Shown: positions 51,919-62,872, counted from the stretch's first letter. The stretch: 64,000 nucleotides of DNA from Mesorhabditis belari (GCA_958450365.1 CAUEEP010000211.1:124001-188000); one strand, 5' to 3'. Notes: generated from the sequence alone by a model not told the origin. Translations and numbers: made by a program.

Positions 51919-53157
51919 TTAGGTTGGCAACTTAATAATGACGCGTCACTACTTAACATGTTTTTTGTAATTTCAAGCGCCGTTTCTTCCCTCTTTTTTG
52001 CATATATAAAAAGTAAAAGATATCTGCATAAATAACATTTAGTGCTGCAAATTTCATCATTCGCTTTTTGGCAAAAAATGGAGGACAAAAAATTCCGTAT
52101 TCCAGCTGCATTGTTCTACGATTTTAAACAAGGAAAATCACCAGCTGAATCTCATCGCACGATCATCACTGTTTTTGGGGAGGAAAGTATACACATTCGG
52201 CAATGTCAACGATGGTTTCAAAGATTCCAAGGCGGCGATGAAAGCCTCGTAGACGAGCCACACCAAGGACATCCTCCAGAAGTGGTCGATGATGACTTGC
52301 TCGCCTTAATTGAAGATTGCCCAACACTCACCGTTCGTGAGTTGGCAGAAATATTTGAAGTATCCCATACGACAATCAAAAACTATTTACACAAACTTGG
52401 GAAAAGAATCGAGTTGGAAAATGGGTTCCTCACGAACTGACCCAAAGCAATAAAATGTCGCCTCAATTTTGCTACAAAAATGTAAATCAAACGACTTTTT
52501 TCACAGGGTTTTGACTTCTGACGAAACGTGGATCAACTACGAGAACATTAAACGCAAAAATCAATGGCTATCTGATGGGCAGACCCCTCAAACCACTCCC
52601 AAACCTGATATCCATGGGAAGAAGATAATGCTCTGTTGCTGGTGGTACTTCAAGGGATTGGTGCATTATGAAGTGCTGAAACCTGGCCAAACCGTCGATG
52701 CTGATCTTTATTCGAAGCAATTAATGAGAGTTAACGAGTCTTTGAAGAAATTGGGGCTCAAACCGGAGAGAGTCAGATTTTTACACGACAACGCAAAACC
52801 TCACACTGCAAAGATCACTTATAAGAAAATCGAGGAACTTGGCTGGAAAGTTTTGCCCCACGCGTCTTATTCACCTGATCTGGCTCCTTCAGATTACTTT
52901 TTGTTTCGGTCGCTGAAGCACTTTTTGGAGGGAGAAAAGTTCGATGATCATGCTCGGATCATAAAAGCAGTGAATGACTACTTCGCCTCAAAAACTCCCA
53001 AGTTCTTCGAGGATGGGATCCGGGATTTGCGCAGAAGATGGGAAGAAGTCATAGATACTAATGGAGAATACCTTTCGAATTGAAAGCTCTTCTTTTGTGT
53101 TTTTTTGAAATAAATGATTTGTTACATAAACGCGTCATTATTAAGTTGCCAACCTAA
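51919..53157 (+). mobile_element. full-length mariner element
   Basis: Both TIRs are present (TTAGGTTGGCAACTTAATAA and complement, about 28 bp nearly perfect) with a TA on each side, 1239 bp in all. This is the expected size for mariner. It splits a GGAACCGTATT satellite block and contains one transposase gene. Confidence 0.95.
52078..53083 (+). pseudogene. mariner (DD34D) transposase, frameshifted
   Basis: From the ATG at 52078 the protein has the double HTH region (SPAESHRTIITVFGEES, QRWFQRFQGGDESLVDE), then loses frame near 52400. A short middle stretch (GKWVPHELTQSNKMS) is in another frame, and a further shift near 52480 leads into TSDETWINYENIKRKNQWL, FLHDNAKPHTAK and YSPDLAPSDYFLF. The three Asp residues and the 34-residue spacing of the last two are kept. 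The end is WEEVIDTNGEYLSN. Two indels make it inactive as read; sequencing error cannot be excluded. It is the least decayed mariner of the window. Confidence 0.9.
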
Positions 53158-53340
53158 TAGATCAAAAAATGAACCGTATTGGAGCCGTATTAGATCAAAA
53201 AAGGAACCGTATTGGAGCCGAATTGGAGCCGAATTAGATCAAAATAGGAACCGTATTGGAGCCGAATTAGATCAAGAAAAGAACCGTATTGGAACCGTAT
53301 TAGATCAAAATTGGAACCGTATTGGAACCGAATTGTTTTC
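53158..53340 (+). repeat. GGAACCGTATT satellite block, right part
   Basis: Continuation of 51640-51918 across the mariner insertion. It is followed by about 150 bp (ATAAGGAAAGGAGATGGTAA and onward) that also occurs at 51470-51620, so the satellite lies inside a larger duplicated unit. Confidence 0.88.
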
Positions 53341-53844
53341 CACCCAAAGGAAAACTTTCTTTGAAAATTTGAAGTAAATGAAATGAAACTCACAATGAGT
53401 AAATGAAATTCACAATGAATAAAAATGAAATAAGGAAAGGAGATGGTAAAACTTGCCACTGAGATAAGCTGGCTACTGAGGTAAAACTAAAAAATTTGAA
53501 AATTAAATTTCAAAAATTGAGAGGATTCTTTGAATAAGAAATAAGAGAAAATCCTGATTAAAAAATAAAAAAAAATTTTTTACGAAAAAATTGAAATTTT
53601 TAAGGTTTCTTTCGAGAAAAGGGCTTCTTTGAGGATGGAATTTTGTGATTTCAAACTTTAAAAATGTAAAAAAAGAGAGGGAAAGTTTGAATATTTTAAA
53701 ATGAAACAGGAAGGAAATGAAAAAAAAAAACGTAGACAGAAACAAATCTTATCAGCGAATTTCTATTGTGAGCTTCTAAAATAAAACTGATTTTTTTTTT
53801 CGTTTCAAAGTGGATTACATTTTTATTCCGAAATCCTTTGTGAG

Positions 53845-54045
53845 AGGAAGCTTGGGAAAGCGAGGCTTGGGAAAGCGAGGCTTGGGAAAGCGAGGCTTGG
53901 GAAAGCGAGGCTTGGGAAAGCGAGGCTTGGGAAAGCGAGGCTTGGGAAAGCGAGGCTTGGGAAAGCGAGGCTTGGGAAAGCGAGGCTTGGGAAAGCGAGG
54001 CTTGGGAAAGCGAGGCTTGGGAAAGCGAGGCTTGGGAAAGCGAAG
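53845..54045 (+). repeat. 15-bp minisatellite GGCTTGGGAAAGCGA
   Basis: About 13 near-perfect units. The plus frame from 53810 encodes repeated GLGKR and ends RRLVSEYPK. Gly-Lys-Arg looks like neuropeptide processing sites, but there is no signal peptide and the units match at the DNA level, so a non-coding array is more likely. Confidence 0.9.
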
Positions 54046-54177
54046 ACTGGTTAGTGAATATCCTAAGTAACTATTTGAGAGATTCAAAACGGCTTTGGTT
54101 TTTAAGCTTGAGTAAAGCATAAAGCTCTACTCTAGCCGCAATTGAAACGTTTTCATATAGCACATTGCAATGCTCTA

Positions 54178-54243
54178 CCAATGCATTGGTAGAGCGTTGG
54201 CCCGGTAAGTGAGAGGCCGCGGTTCGAATCTCGATGTCGACCA
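54178..54243 (+). tRNA. tRNA-like unit with T-run terminator
   Basis: TTGGTAGAGCGTTGGCCC is a good A-box region and GCGGTTCGAATCTCG a B box; an anticodon-like GGCC stem lies between. TTTTGTTTTTTTTT follows. The 5' acceptor part is absent, so it is a pseudogene or SINE head. Confidence 0.55.
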
Positions 54244-54469
54244 TGTTTTGTTTTTTTTTGACTCAAAAAAGGATCAGCGTGTAGGCCAGAATTGGGCGAT
54301 GAAAGCAGCCCGATCCAGGGATTATTGTCATCTAGATTAAGCCAGGTCAAATCAAGTGAATTTTTGATAGAGAAATAATGCCGGTGAATTAGAGCTACAT
54401 TTCTCTATCTAAAACTTGTCACTTTTCAAATAAATTACACATTTCTCAGCTTCACATTTTTCAAAAACT

Positions 54470-54895
54470 CTTTCTTTCTTTCTTTCTTTGCTTTCTTTCT
54501 TTCTTTGCTTTCTTTCTTTCTTTGCTTTCTTTCTTTCTTTGCTTTCTTTCTTTCTTTGCTTTCTTTTTCATTCACTTACCCATTCTTCCGCCATTCTCTT
54601 CATTTCATTATGCGGAAATCTTTACTTTCAAAGAATTCATTGAATCTTTGATTTCATGATAACAGAAAACAGATTGAACCGTAGTATAACAAAGTGTTTA
54701 CATCTTAGCTAGCCTTTAACCTCTTACATTTACCTCCTAGCTAAGCCTTAACCTCTTACATTTACATCTTAGCTAAGCCTTAACCTCTTGCAAGCACATC
54801 TTAGCTAGCCTTTAACCTCTTACATGTACATCTTAGCTAACATTTAACCTCTTACAATCACATCTTAGCTAAGCCTTAACCTCTTAAGGGTATAT
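54470..54895 (-). repeat. second arm of the distant inverted pair
   Basis: Reverse complement of 46620-47120: TTTC-rich run with CTTTG punctuation, ACCCATTCTTCCGCCATTCT, then about six CTTAGCTAAGCCTTAACCTC units. The unit number and the microsatellite differ between arms. Confidence 0.88.
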
Positions 54896-55144
54896 TAAAT
54901 ATCGTGCTCAGGGTGCTGTGAAGTACAATTTAGTTTTTTTTTTTTTGAATAAAACTGAATGAGGAAGTTATTTGAGGGATAAAAGTGAAGGGGGTAAATA
55001 GCCCCAAATCGGGTAATTCAACCGAGAATTTCTGCAAAAAAGTGAGTGGGGATTTTGCAAAACAAACAAAAAAGGACTCGATTTTGGTGCAGTCTAAAGG
55101 AAAGAATGTTCAAATTTATGGAAATCTAGCGTAATTTCTGATTA

Positions 55145-55325
55145 GTTGAAGGAAGGAAGGAAGGAAGGAAGAAGGAAGGAAGGAGGGAAGGAAGGAGGGA
55201 AGGAGGGAGGGAAGGAGGGAAGGAAGATAGGAAGGAATGAAGGAAAGAAGGAAGGAAAGAAGGTAGAAAGGAAGAAAGAAAGGAAGGAAGATAGGAAGGA
55301 ATGAAGAAGGAAGAAAGGAAGCTGA
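55145..55325 (+). repeat. GGAA-rich microsatellite
   Basis: GGAAGGAAGGAGGGA-type purine run of about 180 bp. Confidence 0.92.
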
Positions 55326-55425
55326 CTCAAAGCAAAGCTTGCGTCTTTTAAAGCTCGTTTTTTTTTCATTATTTTGGTATTTTTTGACCTAAAATCTTTG
55401 AAATTTGAAGTTTTTTTCGCTAAAT

Positions 55426-55790
55426 GCACGTGTGGCTGACTGGTTAAGTGTCTTTATCTTAATCGGAAGGTCGAGGGTTCGAACCCCACATGCGACATGG
55501 TCACCCCCTTCGGATTTCCTTTCCCTTCGGGTTGAGAGGTTTTCTGGAGGGCAGTCTGGTGGTTGTGGCCCCAGTTCTTTAAAGTGACAAGCCACTCCTT
55601 CATCGTCATCTTCCCTTCACCACCAAAAAAGCTATTTAGTTCCCCATTGAGCTTAGGGTTAGGGAGCCGTCTGTCATGACGTGGGTTAAGTTAAGATATA
55701 GCCTAGTATTGTGTGTGTCGTTGTATTGTGATTGATATATTTCGTGTATGCGATAAATTCACCACTGGTAGCCCCAGTCGGTATTTTTTC
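55426..55790 (+). mobile_element. tRNA-derived SINE, copy 3
   Basis: Nearly identical to copy 2 from GCACGTGTGGCTGACTGG to CCCCAGTCGGTATTTTTT, with a longer T-run. No flanking duplication is obvious. Confidence 0.88.
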
Positions 55791-56099
55791 TTTTTTTTTT
55801 TTTTTTTTTTAAATTTAGAATGTAGCCTTAAAAAAGCTTTCAAAAACAATAAAATAATTTAAAATGTTCAAATTTTTCATATGGCTTTTAAAAATAGCAA
55901 CTTTTCCCTATTTAGTATTTAGAAAATGAAATTTTAAAACAAAAGAACAGAAAATTCAAAAAAATAAAAGATTTGAGGGCTTTTTTGCAGAAAACATTTA
56001 GCTTTTTTTAAGAATTTTTTCGAGAAAAGGAGCCAAAGTTGTTCAATTTTTTGAAAAAGTGAAAAAAATGAGGAAAATGAAGAAAAGTCACATGTAAAC

Positions 56100-56230
56100 A
56101 TCATGAAAGGATTCCCCAAATCTTTCTCTCTCGATTCGTACAAAAACTATCCAAATTGGACAGCCCAACACTGAGATATTTGAGCTCAAAGTTGGATTGC
56201 TAATGGCAAAAGGGGCGGAGTCCTTTGACA
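56100..56230. mobile_element. fragment of the TTTGAGCTCAAA MITE family
   Basis: Contains ACTGAGATATTTGAGCTCAA and GGATTCCCCAAATCTTTCTC, shared with the cluster at 57465-58265. Confidence 0.7.
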
Positions 56231-56389
56231 AGCCGTGTTGGGCTGAAATGAAGAAAAGTCACAAGTAAACATCATGAAAGCGAATGTGGAACTCGTTTTT
56301 GAAAAGGTTAGCAAAAACTAACGTAATCTTTTCTTCAGAGATTCTCCATTCTACTTACCGTAAACACTGTAATATTAAGTTGATGTATT

Positions 56390-56467
56390 AACTAGAATAA
56401 CAAGATTAACTAGAATAACTAGATTAACTAGGATAACTAGATTAACTAGGATAACTAGATTAACTAA
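56390..56467 (+). repeat. AACTAGATTAACTAGGATAA repeat
   Basis: About six imperfect units directly left of the MITE at 56468. The complementary repeat (TTAATCTAGTTATCC) directly follows the MITE copy ending at 34169. Confidence 0.8.
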
Positions 56468-57145
<678 letters not shown>

Positions 57146-57164
57146 TTAGTACCCCTCTCATACA

Positions 57165-57345
57165 GTCGCGTAGTCGCAAAAGTTTTTTAGTTTTTCATTT
57201 TTTGCAAAGCCCCCGTACTTTCAAAAAATGTGTTTTTGGTATGAAAAAATAGCCCTGAATTTCAGCTATTTTTTGATACCGAAGCGGATATTGTAGCATA
57301 AACCAGTGTCAAGAAAAACTCATTCAAAACTAGACTACGCAACAC
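57165..57345. repeat. relative of the GCGTAGTC palindromic MITE
   Basis: AGTCGCGTAGTCGC near 57165 and AGACTACGCAACACTCC near 57332 match the ends of the MITE at 8531-8853 in diverged form. Confidence 0.5.
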
Positions 57346-57464
57346 TCCGCACCGTCATTATCGGGGTGGGATACTATTACAGTATTTACGGTAGTTTTGA
57401 TCCCATTTGACTCAGGATTTGATTTCGTAACGAATTAGATCAAAATCTGACCTCTTTATCATTG

Positions 57465-58270
57465 GCAATCCAACTTTGAGCTCAAATTTCTTGCTGTTCG
57501 GCTGTTCAATTTCGATTTTCTTGGTATCATTGGATTCCCCAAATCTTTCTCTTTCGATTGGTATAAAAACTATTTCAATTGAACAGCTCAACACTGAGAT
57601 ATTTGAGCTCAAAGTTGAATTGACAATGGCAAAGGAGCGGAGTCATCGAACCTTTTGCCAGGCAATCCAACTTTGAGCTCAAATATCTCAGTGTTGGGTT
57701 GTCCAATTGAAATAGTTTTTATACCAATCGATAGAGAAAGATTTGGGGAATCCAATGATATTAAGCATATTTCAATTGAACAGCCGAACAGCAAGAAATT
57801 TGAGCTCAAAGTTTGATCAAAGGGAAGGGGCGCTTATCAAATGATCGATAACGAAACTTTTCTATCTTTCAACTTTCAAATACAGTAATCCATTAAGCTT
57901 ACATTCTAGTGTAATGTATCAAAACAAATCCTTTGGCATTTAAGCTCTAGCTCAAGCTCTAGCTCAAGCTCAAGCTCAAACTCAAGCTCAAGCTCTGGCT
58001 CAAACTCAAGCTCTAGCTCAAGCTCAAGCTCTAGCTCAAAGTTGTAGCAAAGTAGCTCAAAGTTGGATTGCTAATGGCAAAGGGGGCGGGGCTTGTCGAA
58101 GGCTGCCATTGGCGACCCAACTTTGAACCCAAATTTCTTGGTATTGGGTTGTTCAATTGAAATAGTTTTTATATCAATCGAAAGAGAAAAACTTGGCGCA
58201 TCTAATGTGATCAAGAACGTATAAATTGAACGGCCCAACACGAAGAAATTTGAGCTCAAATTTGAATTGC
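57465..58270. mobile_element. cluster of palindromic MITEs, TIR CAACTTTGAGCTCAAAT
   Basis: At least three units lie side by side: 57470-57625, 57660-57815 and 58090-58265. Each has inverted CCAACTTTGAGCTCAAATTT ends and CCAAATCTTTCTCTTTCGAT inside. A hexamer array of AGCTCA / AGCTCT fills 57945-58050. Confidence 0.8.
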
Positions 58271-59440
58271 CAAATGTTGAATTGGTAAATGTCTCAAAAT
58301 CGGAAAATTTCAAAGAAAATGAGAAATTTGCATGAATTAGATGATTTCATCTGATGAAACGTAAAAAGAGAAACGAATTTTTTGATGGAAACATGTGAAA
58401 ATGGAAAATTGGGGAATTGAAGAGGAGATTCTTCTTTTTCAGGTCGAAGAAAATGAGCTATGGATATGGAATGGATAATCGAATTCTGGGAAAATGAGGG
58501 GACACAAATTTCTCTTTATTTCCTTATAGAAATCTTCATTCGAGCCTTTATCATGAAAAGTTTCGTTCAAAAAGTGTTTTGTTGAGGGAGTTTTCTATTG
58601 GCAGATGATCTGGGTTTGTAAAATTTTGACTCGTAAATTCTTTCTTAAAGTCTGTAAAGAAATATTGTTTGCGTGCTTGGTACTCTTCACTCAAGACACG
58701 TTATTTCTTGTTTAGAGATATCAGATCTCACTTGAACTAAGATACTAGGACACTAGGATACTAGGACACTAGGATACTAGGACACTTCAATAGCCGACTG
58801 ACTCGGAATGACTACTGACTCGGCTCTCATTTGAGCAATTTTCACACAAAATCGACAATTGAATTGAAAGCGACGATAAAAAACAGAAAAAATTTCGTCC
58901 TAATCAAGACACAACTTTCAAACGATGAAAGGAAAACAGAAAAAAGTAAAAAAAAACATCAAATGAACAACTGTTGCCTTAATATAGCTTTACAGATAGG
59001 CTTTAACACAAGATACTCAGCTAACAAGCTACAAAACAATAAATGATTTGAGGCGCGAAAGAGAATGAAGGCGCACGAATTTCCGCAATACTTTTCCAAT
59101 TTTTTGGCTGTCAGAGTTAGATAACTTTTTAGTGACTATTCGCCAAAAAGTCTCTTAAAGCATATAAATGATCGCATTTCAATAGATCATTATTTCAAAG
59201 AGTCAAAAATGACTTTGAGATATTTAAAATGAGAAAAAAGTTTTAAAAAAGTTGAAAAAGTTTTAAAAGTTGAAAAAAAGTTTTAAAAGTCATCTATCAC
59301 AAGATGAATCAAAAATTTAACCTATTAATCATTGAAAATACAATTTAAAGTATAATCTTCTTAAAGTTTCCTCTAGTTTCTATTAGATCATTATTGACTA
59401 GGACTCGATCTAGATATAGATCTAGTATATCTGGATCTAG
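58270..59440. other. AT-rich interval, no gene seen
   Basis: Holds a short ACTAGGATACTAGGAC repeat at 58738-58786. Other frames are short and unlike any family I know. Confidence 0.4.
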
Positions 59441-59448
59441 ATATACAC

Positions 59449-59625
59449 TGCTGGACATAATTTTAAAGACAGTCGAATTTTTACGATTTTTTGGAAAATA
59501 TCGAATATCCAAAAAAATTGTCTTTTAAACATCATTACTATCATAATTTTACATGTATAACTGTAAAAATCCGGGAGATGATCATTGGAACTTTTAAAGA
59601 AAAATTAAATTTATTCAAAAAGTGC
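59449..59625. mobile_element. solo Tc3-like terminal repeat
   Basis: ACACTGCTGGACATAATTTT and 170 following bases match the left end of the 59990-61597 element, then stop abruptly at the palindrome arm. No partner end was found. Confidence 0.8.
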
Positions 59626-59989
59626 CTGTCAAATTTCTAAAAATCCAAAAAACCAAGCCGTTTCAGGTGTTTTATATCAAAAAATTCCTTGCGTTCTTGG
59701 CTACATGATGAGTGAAAAAGTTTATAAAAAAAGTTAATATTTCATGGATAAAAAGAGCACTCAAAATGTGTGTCGAGTGATACTCAGTTGGTTAACTGAA
59801 TATCTAAAATGGGCACTCACACTCCACGGCACACGTCGGCAGCTCGTTCACATTGCTTTTATACGGAACTCAGGCGTTGGTCTCGTCTTGCACACAATGG
59901 AGTTGATCTATCTAAATAATCTAAAATCTATCTAAATTTTTGAATGATCTTGTGATTTCTGACTTCATCTAGATATAGTACTAGATCTA

Positions 59990-61597
59990 CACTGCTGGAC
60001 ATAATTTTAAGGGCAGTCGGATTTTTACGATTTTTTGGAAAATATCGAATATCCAATAAAATTGTCTTTTAAACATCATTACTATCATAATTTTGCATGT
60101 ATAACTGTAAAAATCCGGGACATGATCATTGGAACTTTTAAAGAAAAATCAAATTTATTCAAAAAGTGCCTCTGGCAAGTGGTCATAATTTTAAAGGCAT
60201 TTGAAAAAAAGTTGACAATTTTGTCTTGAATCATTTATTTTGTACTTTTAATGCATCTTTTTTGCATTTTTTAAATGCTTACATATCATATTTTAGATAT
60301 GGGTAAAGGAACACGACTCACCGATCAAGAAAAAGGCATCAATGATGGCTTGAAACTGAATAACTGGAGTAATCGCGATATTGCGGCAGAAATCAACCGA
60401 TCTCCTTCTGTAGTCGATTCTTATGTCAGGGATTCAACTGGCTATGGTACCAAAAAGCATTCTGGAAGAAAACCGAAAACTACAAAAAGGAATCGACGAG
60501 CAATCATTCGAACGGCCTCAAACTCAACAGCAACCTCGTCAAAAATCAAAGCAGATCTGAATCTGGGAGTCTCCTCAAGGACAATTCGAAGAGTTTTATC
60601 GAAAAGCAAGTTGATTGCTCGCAGGCGCATGCGAAAAGCCCCCTTTATTACGCCGATAAATCAAAAGAAGCGGTTGGACTTCGCAGACAAGAACCGGCGA
60701 ATTGACGGAGCTCAGTAAGTCAATTAAGTTTGTGTTTTATAAATTTTCATTGCTTTAGATCGTTTGGTCAGATGAAAAGAAATTCAATTGTGATGGGCCG
60801 GATGGTGACCGCTACTATTGGCACGACCTACGTAAAGACAAACTGCACTTTTCGCGGAGAAACTTCAAAGGAGGAGTGATGTGCTGGGCGGCCTTCTCAT
60901 CGACCGGACGGATCAAATTGGTTTTTGTGCCAAAGAAAATGAACTCTAGCCAGTATCAGTTTGTGCTTCGACGATCTCTACTTCCCTTCTGGAGCCGCAA
61001 TCGTCATCGAAATTTGGTGTTTATGCAGGACAATGCGCCAATTCACGCAAGTCAAAGCACGACAGCCTGGCTTCAAAGCAAGGGAATCCCACTCTTGGAC
61101 TGGCCAGCCAATTCACTGGATTTAAATCCGCAAGAAAACATCTGGGGCTATATGGTCAGAAAGATTTATGAAGGAAATAAGACTTATGGAAGCGTCAGCC
61201 AGCTTAAAAAGGCAATTATTAAAGCTTGGCAGACCGTCGATCAGAATCTCGTTGATAGCCTTGTGGGAAGCATGGAGAATAGACTTTTTCAAGTAATTCA
61301 GCGTCACGGAGGTCCAATCGATTATTAATTTGTTAATTTTTATCAGTTTTTGCTCATTTTGTTAAAATTGTTAACTTTTTTTTCAAATGCCTTTAAAATT
61401 ATGACCACTTGCCAGAGGCACTTTTTGAATAAATTTGATTTTTCTTTAAAAGTTCCAATGATCATCTCCCGGATTTTTACAGTTATACATGTAAAATTAT
61501 GATAGTAATGATGTTTAAAAGACAATTTTATTGGATATTCGATATTTTCCAAAAAATCGTAAAAATCCGACTGCCCTTAAAATTATGTCCAGCAGTG
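59990..61597 (+). mobile_element. Tc3-like transposon
   Basis: Ends CACTGCTGGACATAATTTTA and complement, with TA on both sides. Long terminal inverted repeats of about 235 bp surround one transposase gene, 1608 bp in total. TIR length and protein both fit a Tc3-type member of the Tc1 group. Confidence 0.92.
60299..61328 (+). CDS. Tc3-like transposase (DDE), probably with a frame defect at its intron
   Basis: Exon 1 (60299-60714) encodes the bipartite DNA-binding region: GKGTRLTDQEKGINDGL, then RDIAAEINRSPSVVDSYV and a GRKPKTTKRNRRAI linker, ending LDFADKNRR. A good donor (GTAAGT) and acceptor (TTGCTTTAG, 60758) bracket a 44-bp intron. Exon 2 (60759-61328) has IVWSDEKKFNCDGPDGDRYY, then FMQDNAPIHASQST, then DWPANSLDLNPQENIWGYM, and ends GGPIDY, all diagnostic of Tc3 transposase. 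The catalytic D, D and E residues are present. Joining at those sites leaves exon 1 in phase 2 while exon 2 is read from phase 0, so an indel or another splice site must be assumed. Otherwise this is the best-preserved transposase in the window. Confidence 0.88.
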
Positions 61598-61962
61598 TAG
61601 ATCTAGTACTATATCTAGATGAAGTCAGAAATCACAAGATCATTCAAAAATTTAGATAGATTTTAGATTATTTAGATAGATCAACTCCATTGTGTGCAAG
61701 ACGAGACCAACACCTGAGTTCCGTATAAAAGCAATGTGAACGAGCTGCCGACGTGTGCCGTGGAGTGTGAGTGCCCATTTTAGATATTCAGTTAACCAAC
61801 TGAGTATCACTCGACACACATTTTGAGTGCTCTTTTTATCCATGAAATATTAACTTTTTTTTATAAACTTTTTCACTCATCATGTAGCCAAGAACGCAAG
61901 GAATTTTTTGATATAAAACACCTGAAACGGCTTGGTTTTTTGGATTTTTAGAAATTTGACAG

Positions 61963-62660
61963 CGCTGTTTTGAACGTTTTCTATTATGGCGCTGTTTTGA
62001 CCCCCAATAAAAGATGATTATAATCTATGATAAAATGCACACGCAATTACGAGAGAACGTTACGTTTTTAGTCTAAAATTTTAATAGTTTTTATCAAATA
62101 TTCAAAATTTAACGCCTTTCTAATAAAAAACTTTTAGAAACTTTTAGAAAAATAGGATTACTTGAGAGGGACACACTCTATCTTTTATTATGATTTGCAT
62201 AAATCATTTTTTATTCTTTAAAAGTCTAACTTTATTTTGTCATTTCACTACAGAAGATTGCACTGAAATCGATGCTTGCTGTATGCTAAATGCTTATAAT
62301 ATTGTTGCAAAGAGAAGAAGAAAAGCGGTGAACGGGGAAATGAACAACATACAACTGTAGGAGATCGTTGAAATGTGGTTGAGATTGAAACTACAGAAGA
62401 TTCTACTGGAATCGATGCTTTAGATGCTTTTTGTGGACCTTGTGCTCCAAAATACAAGGCGAACTCAGCTTATAAGAGAAACAGTAGGATTTGATCAAAT
62501 GAGACGAGCTATTCGATGCAGAATTTCACGCTTATCATGATGCTCATTTTCCTTTTTTGCTACGTAGCACTCTGTCAAAAGTTATACGTTTTAAAGTTTT
62601 GTCAAAGAGTTAAAAGTTACAAGTCAAAAATTAAACCACGACCTAGAACCCTGTCTTCCG
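61963..62660. repeat. right-end repeats, part of a duplicated block
   Basis: GCGAACTCAGCTTATAAGAG and the following stretch through GCAGAATTTCACGCTTATCA (62459-62560) occur again at 63064-63175. ACTACAGAAGATT with ATCGATGCTT occurs twice (62248 and 62390). No gene seen. Confidence 0.65.
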
Positions 62661-62674
62661 CCCACCAATTGCAG

Positions 62675-62830
62675 CGATGGCGGAGTGGTGGTGAGTTAGA
62701 TTGCAGTGATGGCGGAATGGTAGTGAGTTGAGATTGCAGTGATGGCGGAATGGTAGTGAGTTGAGATTGCAGTGATGGCGGAATGGTAGTGAGTTGAGAT
62801 TGCAGTGATGGCGGAGTGGTGGTGAGTTGA
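62675..62830 (+). repeat. 32-33-bp tandem repeat made of a tRNA A-box half
   Basis: Five units of GATGGCGGAATGGTAGTGAG plus TTGAGATTGCAGT. GGCGGAGTGGTGGTGAG has the look of the 5' half of a Ser- or Leu-type tRNA. The last unit runs into a full tRNA-like unit. Confidence 0.88.
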
Positions 62831-62872
62831 GACGAAAGGCGCGTGAGAGCTGTCCGGGCTGGTTCGAGTCCG
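62803..62872 (+). tRNA. tRNA-like unit ending the A-box array
   Basis: A box TGGCGGAGTGGTGGTGAG and B box GGTTCGAGTCCGG at tRNA spacing, with a variable-arm-like stretch between. Acceptor pairing is not evident. Confidence 0.5.

Larger units (their letters stand above)
59626..61962. repeat. long near-perfect palindrome split by a Tc3-like element
   Basis: Arms 59626-59989 and 61598-61962 are near-perfect reverse complements over about 363 bp. With the transposon removed, the junction is GTACTAGATCTAGATCTAGT-like and symmetric. Each arm includes a 63-codon frame on the strand running inward, but it looks incidental. Confidence 0.9.

Noticed and set aside
59744..59935. A 63-codon frame present in both palindrome arms
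   Set aside because: It is conserved only because the arms are identical; no homology or splice context was recognised.
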